This document shows, piece after piece, positions 16,613 through 24,648 of a stretch of 44,606 nucleotides of DNA; within the stretch, counting starts at the first letter, position 1, and each line of letters starts with the position of its first letter. A program made the translations under genes and the position numbers. The stretch comes from Gammaproteobacteria bacterium. GTDB lineage: Bacteria; Pseudomonadota; Gammaproteobacteria; Steroidobacterales; Steroidobacteraceae. The stretch lies in contig JAQGOF010000100.1 in the NCBI GenBank assembly GCA_028293745.1, forward strand, positions 1 through 44,606, in the 5' to 3' direction. The notes beneath the pieces were generated by a model, which saw only the letters and a program-made list of their open reading frames with translations, was not told the DNA's origin and ran no database searches.

Positions 16613-17872
16613 CTAGAACACCAGGTGGAGTTGTTTCATGACGCGCAGGATGCCGGTCTCATAGGTGGGTCCGGTGCCGCCCTTGACTGCAAAGTCGGGG
16701 ATTCGCTTCAGCCACTCCTCAAACGTTGCCTTGAGCTCGAGGCGCGCGAGGTTTGATCCGATACACCGATGCACGCCCACGCCAAAGGCCGAGTGCAGCA
16801 CCGATTCCCGTGTGATATCGATCTTGGTCGGTTCTTGGACGACTCGGGGATCGCGCGAGGAGGCCGCATAGTTGAGCAGGACGAAATCGCCTTGCTTCAT
16901 CTTCGTGCCGGCGACCTCCACCTCGCGCGTGCACGTGCGACCGAGTGCCACGACGGGTGGGAAGACGCGCACGAACTCCTCGACTGCCCGATCCATGCTG
17001 CCCGGGTCATCGACCAACGCCTCGCGCACTCCCGGATGCGTCGCCAAGTAATGCAGCGAGGCGGCCATCACGTAGGTGGTGGTGGCGATGCCGCCAAAAG
17101 TGAGATCCACGAGGATGCTCACTCGATCCTCCCAAGGACACAGTACGCCGGGCTCATACTCCACGCCCGCGGCAATTGTATCGACGAGATCGCCGCGCGG
17201 CGGCTGGTCGCGCCGAAAGGTCAGATAGTTGCCCAGGTATTCGAATACTTTGCCGAAGTGCGCGGGACGTTCCTCGCGCGGCGCAAAGGTTCCGTTATGC
17301 ACCCCTTGGACCAACTGATCCAGGTCATCGACCGGTACACCCAGTACGTTCTTGAAGAATGCCCAGCCCGGTAGTTTGGCCCCGAATTCGCTGATGAATT
17401 CGCACTCACCACGGTCGATGAAGCGATCAATCAGCGTATTGGCGTCCGCACGGATCTGCGCGTCGTATTTGGCGACCGCCCTGGGGCTCAAGTGCGGATT
17501 CAGCACGTCCCGCCAGGCAGTGTGCTTGGGAGGATCGGACTCCTCAGGCATCAGGTAGGGCAGGCCGGCGGGACGGTTGGGTTGATATCCCTTGGCGCTG
17601 CTGAAGGTGCGCCAATCCTGCCCGATGCGGCGCACGTCGGCATTGCGACTGACGACCCAATAACCGCTGCCCACGTGGCTGCGCGCCACTGGGCACTTCT
17701 CCAACATCTCGTCCAGGATTGGAAAGAGATTATCGCCGAACCGCGGGTCGTCGATGTCGAAGTCATTGAACATGTCGCGGCCAAAGCGATTCCTCATCTC
17801 CTCGCCGTGCTTGCGCCGGATCTCGTCCGGGTCCGGGCTCTCAGGCTCGCGGTGGTTTTCCGGCTCAATCAT
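16613..17872 (-). CDS. Cytochrome P450 monooxygenase
   Basis: This soluble class I bacterial P450 of 419 residues probably hydroxylates an alicyclic substrate. The heme loop is [10 protein letters not shown] with the thiolate C370, and the ExxR pair is E299/R302. The I-helix reads [10 protein letters not shown]: the acid before the proton-relay Thr (Asp251 in P450cam) is Ala (A263), while Thr (T264) is kept. The ATG at 17872 is preferred, because a start at 17941 or 17995 would place the operator and promoter inside the coding region. It heads the operon with the CamK-like hydrolase, ferredoxin and membrane protein. The CYP family cannot be assigned without a search. Confidence 0.93.
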   Translation of the reverse strand: MIEPENHREPESPDPDEIRRKHGEEMRNRFGRDMFNDFDIDDPRFGDNLFPILDEMLEKCPVARSHVGSGYWVVSRNADVRRIGQDWRTFSSAKGYQPNRPAGLPYLMPEESDPPKHTAWRDVLNPHLSPRAVAKYDAQIRADANTLIDRFIDRGECEFISEFGAKLPGWAFFKNVLGVPVDDLDQLVQGVHNGTFAPREERPAHFGKVFEYLGNYLTFRRDQPPRGDLVDTIAAGVEYEPGVLCPWEDRVSILVDLTFGGIATTTYVMAASLHYLATHPGVREALVDDPGSMDRAVEEFVRVFPPVVALGRTCTREVEVAGTKMKQGDFVLLNYAASSRDPRVVQEPTKIDITRESVLHSAFGVGVHRCIGSNLARLELKATFEEWLKRIPDFAVKGGTGPTYETGILRVMKQLHLVF

Positions 17873-17908
17873 GTCGCTACCCCTATCGCGGTACAGATCG
17901 ATGGAAAA

Positions 17909-17961
17909 AACAATCAGTTGTTTGGTAGACGCACGGTAGTCCATACCGGGAGCGCTGTCAA
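17909..17961 (-). promoter_or_regulatory. P450-operon promoter with AACAA-N4-TTGTT operator
   Basis: On the minus strand, a perfect -35 TTGACA (17956-17961) and a weaker -10 TACCGT (17933-17938) are exactly 17 bases apart. The palindrome AACAA-TCAG-TTGTT at 17909-17922 follows directly, over the expected start of transcription and 36 bases before the P450 ATG. This is copy 3 of 7, and it helps fix the P450 start codon. Confidence 0.75.
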
Positions 17962-18039
17962 CCGGGCATCGTCCGTCCCCCGGGCATCGGCGCATGGCTG
18001 GCTGCGCGCGCCCGCGCGAAAGGCCGCGCTTTTGCTTCG

Positions 18040-19074
18040 CTAGTCAGAAACGCCCAAGCGCTGGTGCATCACGGGGCTGGTAGTGGTGTATTGCAAGAAC
18101 TGCTTCTTGGCTGGATACAGGTAGTTCTGAACTGCGAAGGCGGCCAGGGCGGCCTCGTGAAACCCCGACAGAATGAGCTTTTTCTTACCCGGATACGTGT
18201 TGATATCCCCGATGGCAAAAACGCCGGGGATACTCGTCTGGAAGCGCTGGGTGTCCACCCGGATCGCCTTCTTGTCGAGCTCCAGGCCCCACTCGGCGAT
18301 CGGCCCCAACTTGGGTGCCAGGCCGAAAAAGACCAGGAGGTCATCGGCCTCCAATACATGCACTTCGCCGTCGCTGCCTTTCACCTCGATGCCGAGCAGA
18401 TCTTCGCCGCTCGTTCGCAGTGCGTGCGGAAGCCCTTGCAGAAAGCGCAGTGTGCCAGCCGCTTCCAACTCTCGCATCCGCGCGACTGAAGCGGGCGCAG
18501 CGCGAAACTCCGCACGTCGATGCACCAGTGTCAGCTGGGTCGCTTTCGGGCACAAATTGAGTGTCCAATCGAGCGCGGAGTCGCCGCCGCCAAACACAAC
18601 CAGGCGCCGCTCATGAAAGCGCGCCGCACTACTGACTTTGTAATGGATCCGATGGCCCTCGAACCGGTCAATTTCGGGTATTCCGAGGCGTCGAGGCTGA
18701 AAGGAGCCGACACCGGCTGCGATGATGACTGCGCCCGCGTCGAACCGAGTGCCGGCGGCCGTATGGATTTCGAACCGGCCGGAGGGTTCCTTCTTGAGGC
18801 TCACTGTCTCTTCGCCCAGATGAAAGGTCGCCCCAAACGGCTCGATCTGCTTGCGAAGGCGATCGATGAGCTCCTGGGCGCCGCAGATTGGCAGCGCCGG
18901 AATGTCATAAATCGGCTTTTCCGGGTAGAGCTCGGTGCATTGCCCACCCGGGTGAGGCAAGGAGTCGATCACGTGGGCCTTGATGCCCAACAGTCCCAAC
19001 TCGAAGACCTGGAACAGTCCGGTCGGACCTGCTCCGATGATGACAGCCTCAGCGTTGATTGGCTTTGAGGTCAC
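18040..19074 (-). CDS. Ferredoxin-NADP+ reductase, thioredoxin-reductase-like type
   Basis: This FAD flavoprotein of about 344 residues probably reduces the regulon ferredoxin with NAD(P)H. It has the FAD fingerprint IIGAGPTGL at residues 12-20, the PGGQC segment, the NAD(P) motif VVFGGGDSALDW, and the C-terminal FAIGDINTYPGKKKL. It lacks the CxxC redox pair of thioredoxin reductase, which is the mark of YumC/FNR2-type ferredoxin reductases. The GTG at 19074 overlaps the TetR 3' end by 26 bases; the start is uncertain because no strong ribosome-binding site is visible. Use of this type, rather than a putidaredoxin-reductase-like one, beside a P450 is less usual. It follows the acyl-CoA dehydrogenase and TetR genes in one transcript. 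Confidence 0.88.
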   Translation of the reverse strand: MTSKPINAEAVIIGAGPTGLFQVFELGLLGIKAHVIDSLPHPGGQCTELYPEKPIYDIPALPICGAQELIDRLRKQIEPFGATFHLGEETVSLKKEPSGRFEIHTAAGTRFDAGAVIIAAGVGSFQPRRLGIPEIDRFEGHRIHYKVSSAARFHERRLVVFGGGDSALDWTLNLCPKATQLTLVHRRAEFRAAPASVARMRELEAAGTLRFLQGLPHALRTSGEDLLGIEVKGSDGEVHVLEADDLLVFFGLAPKLGPIAEWGLELDKKAIRVDTQRFQTSIPGVFAIGDINTYPGKKKLILSGFHEAALAAFAVQNYLYPAKKQFLQYTTTSPVMHQRLGVSD

Positions 19075-19660
19075 GGTGATGCAGAAGCCCGTTGAGCAGA
19101 TTATCGGCGAGCTTGTTGGCAATCTCCGCCGGGTTATGATGGCCGCGCGGGGAATACCATTCGGGAACCCAGTTCAACGCCCCGAGGATCGTGAACACGG
19201 CAATCTTGCTGTCCAGCCCGGGCTCGAAGCTGCCATCGGCGATTCCCTCATCGACGAGCTTCACGAAAAACTGCTGATAGCGACGCCGCTTGTTGAGTGC
19301 ACGCGTCAGGTTCGGCTCGGTCAGGAACCGCCACTGATGAAAAACCACCAGTGAGCGGCCAGGGTGTTCGGCCGCGACCCTGACATGCGCCTTGACCGCG
19401 GCGCGCAGACGTTCGATGACGGACCCGGAGGCAGGCACCTGCGCCTCGATCGCGAGGAAGCTTTCGATTCCGAGTTCGACGATCTCATCGAGCAGAGTCT
19501 CCTTGCTGGAGATGTGCGCGTACAGGCTGCCGGGCAGCACGCCGACTTCCTTGGCAATGTCGCGCATCGTGGTACCGGCATACCCGCGCTTGCCAAAGAG
19601 GCTAATGGCCGCTTCGAGGATCGCTTCCCGCGGCCGCAGGACTTCTTGATTCTCACGCAT
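19049..19660 (-). CDS. TetR-family regulator, probable local repressor
   Basis: This 203-residue TetR regulator has its N-terminal helix-turn-helix at about residues 29-48 (TTMRDIAKEVGVLPGSLYAH). The ligand-binding domain resembles the C-terminal type of acyl-CoA-sensing repressors such as KstR2/FadR-like TetRs, including the GALNWVPEWYSP segment. The gene lies between the acyl-CoA dehydrogenase (6-base gap) and the ferredoxin reductase (overlap). Its own operon carries an AACAA-N4-TTGTT site, so autorepression is expected. The seven copies of that palindrome are the natural candidates for its operators. An acyl-CoA intermediate is the likely inducer; this is inferred from family and context. 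Confidence 0.9.
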   Translation of the reverse strand: MRENQEVLRPREAILEAAISLFGKRGYAGTTMRDIAKEVGVLPGSLYAHISSKETLLDEIVELGIESFLAIEAQVPASGSVIERLRAAVKAHVRVAAEHPGRSLVVFHQWRFLTEPNLTRALNKRRRYQQFFVKLVDEGIADGSFEPGLDSKIAVFTILGALNWVPEWYSPRGHHNPAEIANKLADNLLNGLLHHRDLKANQR

Positions 19661-19666
19661 CGGCTA

Positions 19667-20803
19667 CTACAGGCCCATTTCTTTGGCGATGATGCCGCGC
19701 TGGATCTCGTTGGATCCGCCGCCCACCATGCCGTGTTTGGCTTCGCGGAAGTAGCGCTCCATGTCGTACTCGGGCAGCTGCGCGTAACCCCCAAGGGCCT
19801 GCATGCCGTTGAAGGCAATCTTGAACAGCACTTCGGAGGCAAAGACTTTAGCCATCGAGACTTCCTTCACGGCACGCTCGCCGCGCGCAATCTTGCTTGC
19901 GGCGCTGTAGACGAGCAAGCGTGCGGCCTCGAGCTCGCACTCATTCTCGGCCATGCGGTGTTTAAGGACCTGAAAGGAAGCCAGGGCGCGCCCGAATTGC
20001 TTGCGGTCCTTGGTATATCGGATGGTATCGTCGAGCGCCACGCGGGCGTTGCCCACCTGCGAGGCGGCGATGCTCAAGCGCTCGTACTCCAGATGCTCGT
20101 TGATGTAGTGCCAGCCTTTACCCACCTCTCCCAGGAGGTTGCCCTTGGGTACGCGGACGTTATCCATGAAGAATTCGGTCGTGCCGAAGCTTTTGCGCAC
20201 GATCGTATTCATCTTTTTGATCGAAAGCCCCTTGGCCGTGTTGGGAACGAGGATGAGGCTCAAGCCGTCGTAGCGCTCGGTTCCCGTGCGTGCGAGGACC
20301 GTAATCGTTGCTCCCGGCAGGTGGGCACCCGAGCACCAGACCTTGTTGCCGTTCAGCACCCACTCACCGCCCTCAAGACGGGCGGTGGTCTTGACGGCTG
20401 CCGCGTCCGAGCCGGCTTGAGGCTCGCTGATGGAGATGGAAAATTTCGCGCGGCCGGCCAGAAACGCGGCGAGGTACGTTCGCTTCTGCTCCGGCGTGCC
20501 GTGACGTGAGATATTGTTGGCCGTGAACATGGACGTCATGATGCAGGCGGCGGTGTCGAGACTGTACTTGCCGATTGCCTCGCAAAAGATGGCGTACAGG
20601 ATGGCGTCCGCGTTCATCCCGCCTTGCTCTTCAGGAATGAGAATGCCGAGCCAGCCCTGCGCGGCCATCTTTTGGAAAACTTCCTCCGGGAATTCACGAC
20701 TGGCATCGTGCGCGCGGGTGTATTCGCGGCCGACTTCCTGGTCCATGAACCTATGCACCGTGTCGTGCCAGAGGCGTTGCTCGTCGTCGAATTGGAAATC
20801 CAT
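19667..20803 (-). CDS. Acyl-CoA dehydrogenase
   Basis: This 378-residue FAD-dependent acyl-CoA dehydrogenase introduces an alpha,beta double bond into a pathway acyl-CoA. FAD/substrate segments are visible as FSISISEPQAGSDAAAV and VWCSGAH, with DRKQFGRALASFQVLKHRMA later. The C-terminal GGGSNEIQRG lacks the glutamate of medium/short-chain enzymes (EGTSQIQ). The catalytic base is probably E241 in LEYERLS, the position used by isovaleryl- and long-chain acyl-CoA dehydrogenases. The ATG at 20803 gives the usual N terminus DFQFDDEQ; the frame upstream to 20962 lacks family sequence and covers the operator. It is the first gene of the dehydrogenase-TetR-reductase operon. Confidence 0.94.
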   Translation of the reverse strand: MDFQFDDEQRLWHDTVHRFMDQEVGREYTRAHDASREFPEEVFQKMAAQGWLGILIPEEQGGMNADAILYAIFCEAIGKYSLDTAACIMTSMFTANNISRHGTPEQKRTYLAAFLAGRAKFSISISEPQAGSDAAAVKTTARLEGGEWVLNGNKVWCSGAHLPGATITVLARTGTERYDGLSLILVPNTAKGLSIKKMNTIVRKSFGTTEFFMDNVRVPKGNLLGEVGKGWHYINEHLEYERLSIAASQVGNARVALDDTIRYTKDRKQFGRALASFQVLKHRMAENECELEAARLLVYSAASKIARGERAVKEVSMAKVFASEVLFKIAFNGMQALGGYAQLPEYDMERYFREAKHGMVGGGSNEIQRGIIAKEMGL

Positions 20804-20875
20804 ACCTGTCTCTTGCTGGGTCAGCTCGGGTCTTATCCGGGCGCCGCGTTTGCGAAGCAGCGCCAGGTCCGAATC

Positions 20876-20894
20876 ATTGTAACAAATAGTTGTT
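20876..20894 (-). promoter_or_regulatory. -10 box and AACAA-N4-TTGTT operator of the acyl-CoA dehydrogenase/TetR operon
   Basis: The palindrome AACAA-ATAG-TTGTT occupies 20881-20894. On the minus strand, TACAAT (20876-20881) overlaps its downstream edge, so a bound repressor would sit in the promoter spacer. No good -35 box is visible. The dehydrogenase ATG is 72 bases further on. This copy makes the TetR gene part of its own putative regulon. Confidence 0.7.
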
Positions 20895-21034
20895 TGACTA
20901 GTACCGCTCGCTCCCGCCGCCCCTGGAGGCGGCCCACCTCGGATCGCTCCCCCCGCCCACACTTACCCCGCGAGCGCGCAGACCCGGGGGAAGGGCGGGC
21001 CGAGTGATCTGCCGGTTGATCATTATCATAAGCA

Positions 21035-21048
21035 AACAAATGATTGTT
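21035..21048. promoter_or_regulatory. AACAA-N4-TTGTT operator copy with the longest dyad
   Basis: The core AACAA-ATGA-TTGTT is embedded in a longer perfect dyad with 8-base arms (GCAAACAA / TTGTTTGC, 21032-21051). It is therefore the most symmetric copy and possibly the strongest binding site. It lies 232 bases upstream of the dehydrogenase ATG and 366 bases upstream of the receptor ATG, away from any obvious promoter boxes. Confidence 0.65.
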
Positions 21049-21147
21049 TGCAATGACCGCGGGCTGCCACTCCGGCTGCGCGCCGCCCCCGGCCCCCGTC
21101 GCTCATAGCGCCCGCGCCGGGCGTTAATTCCACGTCTTTGCGCGGGG

Positions 21148-21161
21148 AACAAACGGTTGTT
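21148..21161. promoter_or_regulatory. AACAA-N4-TTGTT operator copy inside the control region
   Basis: AACAA-ACGG-TTGTT has the same 14 bases as the copy at 11109-11122. Its flank departs from the outer G/C of other copies (TTGTTGC instead of TTGTTTG). No nearby gene or promoter explains it by itself. It could be an auxiliary site for cooperative or looped repression. Confidence 0.62.
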
Positions 21162-21309
21162 GCGCAGAACAGCTATGTCCGCCTCTCGAGTCGCGTGGCG
21201 CGGTGGGTCTTCGAAGGGGCGAAGCTCAACCGTCTCTCATAAGCCTATGACTTTACTGAATTTACATACACGCCCCAGAAGATCACACCGCTGAGGTCAG
21301 GTTCAACGG

Positions 21310-21358
21310 TTGACAAGTTCTAAATTCGGTCGCAGAATTATAAAAACAAACCGTTGTT
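21310..21358 (+). promoter_or_regulatory. Receptor/SDR promoter with AACAA-N4-TTGTT operator
   Basis: A perfect TTGACA (21310-21315) is followed at 17 bases by CAGAAT (21333-21338); TATAAA (21339-21344) is an alternative -10 at a poorer spacing. The operator AACAA-ACCG-TTGTT (21345-21358) comes right after, over the expected transcription start and 56 bases before the receptor ATG. This mirrors the layout at the P450 and first-receptor promoters. Confidence 0.75.
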
Positions 21359-21414
21359 TGGAATACGCCCGTCAATGTTCCTGTGGTTGATCCAGACAGC
21401 AGGAAGGGGGACTG

Positions 21415-23805
21415 ATGAACCGCATCACTATAGTCAGTACAGGCGAGCGCCTCGCCGCGTCTCTGGTTGCGAGTGTTTTGGCTGTCATTGTCGCTGCGGG
21501 GCCCAGACAGGTTTGGGCGGACTCCGCGCCTGCGGATGCGGGAGCCGTACCTGCAGAGGTGGGACCCGCGGCCGCGGAGGCGGAATCCTCAGCTCCCCAA
21601 CCTGCGGAAGTAGTGGTCACGGCGCGCCGAACCGAGGAAAAGCTTCAAGACGTGCCTGTCGCTGTCGCCGCGCTCTCCGGTGATGCGTTGGTCGAGCAGC
21701 GCATCTCGAGCCAGAGCGACTTGCAGTTCGCGACACCCGGATTGATCGTGCGTGAGACCGGCTCCTCTGACCAGCTCAACTACTCCCTGCGCGGTCAGTC
21801 AATCGACGCGTTTTCATTCGCCGCTCCTGCGGTCGTCGCCTATTTCAACGAGGTGCCGACGGGCGGCGGGGCGGCCACGTCATTCTTCGACATGGAGTCG
21901 ATTCAGGTCCTGAAGGGCCCACAAGGAACCCTCTTCGGACGCAACGCTACGGGCGGCGCGGTGTTGTATAGCTCCAGAAGGCCCACTGAGAATTTCAATG
22001 CTTACGCGAGGCTCGGATATGGAAACTACGACAACGAGGAGCTGGAGGCGGGCGTGAACGTTCCGCTGATGGAGGGCCTCGCCGTGCGCTTCGCGGGCAA
22101 GACACAGCACCGCCGTGGTTTCCAACATAACCTGCTGCTGGATACGTGGGTGAACGATGTAGATTCGCGTATCGGACGGATCAGCCTGCTCATCGCCCCC
22201 AAGGGCATCCCTTTTACCAACGTGACGATGTTCCAGGAGGGCAAGTTCGGCGGGTTCACCGGTCAGGACAAGATCGTGAATGCCAACGGCGTCAATGGAG
22301 CCCCTTCGACCTATTTCGATCCGCTGACTGGCACCCTGCGGCCCCTGGTGCTGAATACCGCTCTGGCCTATCCGCCCGGCGTGGTGAGCATTTTCCCCAA
22401 GGTCAATTCACTGTTCAACGGCATAGGCGACTTCCTCAATAAGCAGAAAAATATCGGCTTCTACGATTTCTACTCCTCTGCAACGGACGCGCGCGACGGG
22501 CGACAGACCGTGGTCACGAATACCTCCACTCTTGAGATCGGCGCGGGCACGCAAATCAAGAACATCTATGGATATAACAGGGTGCTCTCGAAGGAGCAGT
22601 CGGATATTTCAGGAAGCCCCTATGACTTCCTGCTGGTCGGTGGCGGGCCGGGTCCCAACGATAAGGGCTACACCTTCGGTACCAAGCAGTGGTCGGAAGA
22701 GCTGCAGGCAAGCGGCAAAGTGCGGCGACTCAACTACATCTTCGGACTGTTCACCTCAAAGGAGGAGACCTACAACCGCATTCCGCTCACCGTTACGCCG
22801 GACCTGGGTGCGCCGTATCTGGGGCCCTATGACTTCACGGTGACCGACAAGTCGAAGGCTGCCTACGCCCAGGTCGGCTACGCAGTGACGGACAAACTGA
22901 ATGCGAATGCGGGCCTGCGCTACACGTGGGAAGACGTATCGATTCTGCAAGGCGCGGACAGCTTGCTGAAGGCGGTGAATGCCGGCAATCATAGCCGCAA
23001 GGACTCCAAGCCAAGCTGGCTGATCGGTCTCGACTACAAGCTGACCGAGGATCTCATGGTCTACTTCAACCAGCGTGGCAGCTGGCGGACCGGAGGATTC
23101 AACGGTACCTCGGCTGCGGCTTTCCCCAATGCCGCAACTTTCAAGCCGGAAACGACTTACGATTTCGAGTTGGGTGCAAAGTATGCGGGTTCCATCGGCA
23201 GCGTGCCGGCCAGCATCGATGTATCTATCTACGACCAGCGCATCAAGGATGTGCAGCGCGCACCATACCTCAATATCTCGGCTCTCGCGGGCAACGTCAA
23301 CAAGGCGGAAGTCGTGGGCCTCGAGCTTCAGACGCAATTCAGGTTGACCCGGTGGCTCGAGGTCGGCGTGGCGGGTACGTACACCAACGCGCGCTACACA
23401 GACCCCCATGCCGAGGTCGCTGGCGCGCAGTTCTACTTCGGTCCATACGCCGATACGCCGAAATACACGGGCACAGCCTACTTTCGCGCTTCCAAGGAGC
23501 TTCCCGGCGAAAAGGGCGAGCTGGCGCTGCGCACGCAGGTATACACCCAGGGTAATTTCTTCTACAGCAACCTCAACGACACCATCGTGCCGGGTTGCCA
23601 CATCGGCGGTTACACTCTGGTCAACGCGCGCGCCGAATGGAATGGAGTGTTTGGTACGAAGCTCGATGGCGCGGCTTACGCCAACAACGTCACCGACAAG
23701 GTATACAATACAGGTGGCTTTCCGCTCGGTGCGGTTGCGGGGTCGAACAGCGTGCTGCCGGGTACGCCTCGCATGTTCGGGATCGAACTGGCGGCACGAT
23801 TCTAG
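21415..23805 (+). CDS. TonB-dependent outer-membrane receptor (second)
   Basis: This 796-residue TonB-dependent transporter has a long basic-start signal peptide, an alanine/proline/glutamate-rich linker and the TonB-box-like AEVVVTARRTEEKLQDVPVA. The plug contains ESIQVLKGPQGTLFGRNATG, and the barrel ends in MFGIELAARF with a terminal Phe. AGGAAGGGGGA lies just upstream of the ATG. It belongs to the group with the LQDVP / GPQGTLFGRNA signature common in Sphingomonadales-like degraders, some of which carry hydrophobic catabolic substrates rather than siderophores. It is co-transcribed with the SDR 10 bases downstream. Confidence 0.95.
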   Translation: MNRITIVSTGERLAASLVASVLAVIVAAGPRQVWADSAPADAGAVPAEVGPAAAEAESSAPQPAEVVVTARRTEEKLQDVPVAVAALSGDALVEQRISSQSDLQFATPGLIVRETGSSDQLNYSLRGQSIDAFSFAAPAVVAYFNEVPTGGGAATSFFDMESIQVLKGPQGTLFGRNATGGAVLYSSRRPTENFNAYARLGYGNYDNEELEAGVNVPLMEGLAVRFAGKTQHRRGFQHNLLLDTWVNDVDSRIGRISLLIAPKGIPFTNVTMFQEGKFGGFTGQDKIVNANGVNGAPSTYFDPLTGTLRPLVLNTALAYPPGVVSIFPKVNSLFNGIGDFLNKQKNIGFYDFYSSATDARDGRQTVVTNTSTLEIGAGTQIKNIYGYNRVLSKEQSDISGSPYDFLLVGGGPGPNDKGYTFGTKQWSEELQASGKVRRLNYIFGLFTSKEETYNRIPLTVTPDLGAPYLGPYDFTVTDKSKAAYAQVGYAVTDKLNANAGLRYTWEDVSILQGADSLLKAVNAGNHSRKDSKPSWLIGLDYKLTEDLMVYFNQRGSWRTGGFNGTSAAAFPNAATFKPETTYDFELGAKYAGSIGSVPASIDVSIYDQRIKDVQRAPYLNISALAGNVNKAEVVGLELQTQFRLTRWLEVGVAGTYTNARYTDPHAEVAGAQFYFGPYADTPKYTGTAYFRASKELPGEKGELALRTQVYTQGNFFYSNLNDTIVPGCHIGGYTLVNARAEWNGVFGTKLDGAAYANNVTDKVYNTGGFPLGAVAGSNSVLPGTPRMFGIELAARF

Positions 23806-23815
23806 GAGGTGTGCG

Positions 23816-24562
23816 ATGAACAGGCTTGCCAATAAGGTTGCGGTGATTACCGGTGCAGCTCAGGGCATGGGCGCGGCTCACGCGCGCCGCTTCGTCGCCG
23901 AGGGCGCGAAGGTCATACTCACCGATATCAACGCAGAAATGGGTGGGGCGCTACTGCGAGAGCTTGGCCCGAATGCTCTGTTCGTGGCGCATGATGTCAC
24001 CGAGCCTGCCTCTTGGGCCGAGGTGATCCGACAAGGAGAGGCGAAATTCGGCAAGATCAACGTTCTGGTCAACAATGCCGGAATCATCGGGGATATTGCT
24101 AACACTCGGTCGATCACCGACGCGAACTACATGAAGGTCATCGCCGTGAACCAGCACGGGGTGTTCTACGGGATGCAGGCTGTCATTCCTTCGATGCTGC
24201 AGGCGGGGGGCGGTTCAATCGTCAATATATCGTCGATTGCCGGGATCGTCGCGTGCCACGGCGCCCCAAATGTTGCCTACGTGGCAAGCAAATTCGCGGT
24301 CCGTGGCATGACGAAGTTCGTCGCTACCGAGTATGGCAGATACAACATCCGCGTGAACTCCGTGCATCCCGGCTTCATCAAGACCCCGATGATGGTTGCG
24401 GCAACGGATGCGGTGGGCGCCGGCGCGACGGCGATGATTCCGTTGGCTCGAATGGCGGACCCGGATGAAGTTTCTCAACTGGTGGTGTTCCTTGCCTCCG
24501 ATGAGTCTTCCTTCATTACGGCCGAGGAGCATGTCATCGATGGAGGCATGACGGCGCAGTAG
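23816..24562 (+). CDS. Short-chain dehydrogenase/reductase (hydroxysteroid-dehydrogenase-like)
   Basis: This classical SDR of 248 residues has the coenzyme motif TGAAQGMG (12-19), NNAG (86-89), and the catalytic triad Ser139/140, Tyr155 and Lys159 (YVASK). The acidic residue after the second strand (LTDIN) favours NAD(H). Overall it resembles 3-alpha/20-beta-hydroxysteroid dehydrogenases and cyclic-alcohol dehydrogenases. AGGAGG precedes the ATG by 6 bases; the open frame upstream to 23408 only shadows the receptor. In this regulon it is the best candidate to oxidise the P450-made alcohol to the ketone that the CamK-like enzyme would cleave. Confidence 0.93.
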   Translation: MNRLANKVAVITGAAQGMGAAHARRFVAEGAKVILTDINAEMGGALLRELGPNALFVAHDVTEPASWAEVIRQGEAKFGKINVLVNNAGIIGDIANTRSITDANYMKVIAVNQHGVFYGMQAVIPSMLQAGGGSIVNISSIAGIVACHGAPNVAYVASKFAVRGMTKFVATEYGRYNIRVNSVHPGFIKTPMMVAATDAVGAGATAMIPLARMADPDEVSQLVVFLASDESSFITAEEHVIDGGMTAQ

Positions 24563-24612
24563 GGTGTCGCACGCGATGGCAACGCGCCACGTGGTAGAAT
24601 TGGCGCCGACCA

Positions 24613-24630
24613 AGGTGTTGCTGGACACCT
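24613..24630. terminator. Weak hairpin at the block B/C border
   Basis: AGGTGT and ACACCT flank a 6-base loop between the convergent SDR (ends 24562) and FAH-family gene (ends 24649). The stem is short and no T-tract follows, so this is only a candidate transcript end. Confidence 0.25.
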
Positions 24631-24648
24631 ACAAGAAGCACAACGCGT

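Larger units (their letters stand above)
20895..21309. other. Long control region between divergent operons, no gene seen
   Basis: No credible coding frame lies in the 611 bases between the dehydrogenase ATG (20803) and the receptor ATG (21415). The part from about 20900 to 21130 is very GC-rich and turns AT-richer toward 21400. Besides the promoter-proximal operators at either end, it carries two further copies of the palindrome, listed separately. This is the most operator-dense stretch of the window. Confidence 0.6.

Noticed and set aside
18040..19074. Thioredoxin reductase annotation
   Set aside because: The redox-active CxxC pair is missing, and the gene is in a ferredoxin/P450 regulon.
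22756..23832. 358-codon minus-strand frame opposite the second TonB receptor
   Set aside because: Shadow frame of a high-GC gene; the receptor on the plus strand is unambiguous.
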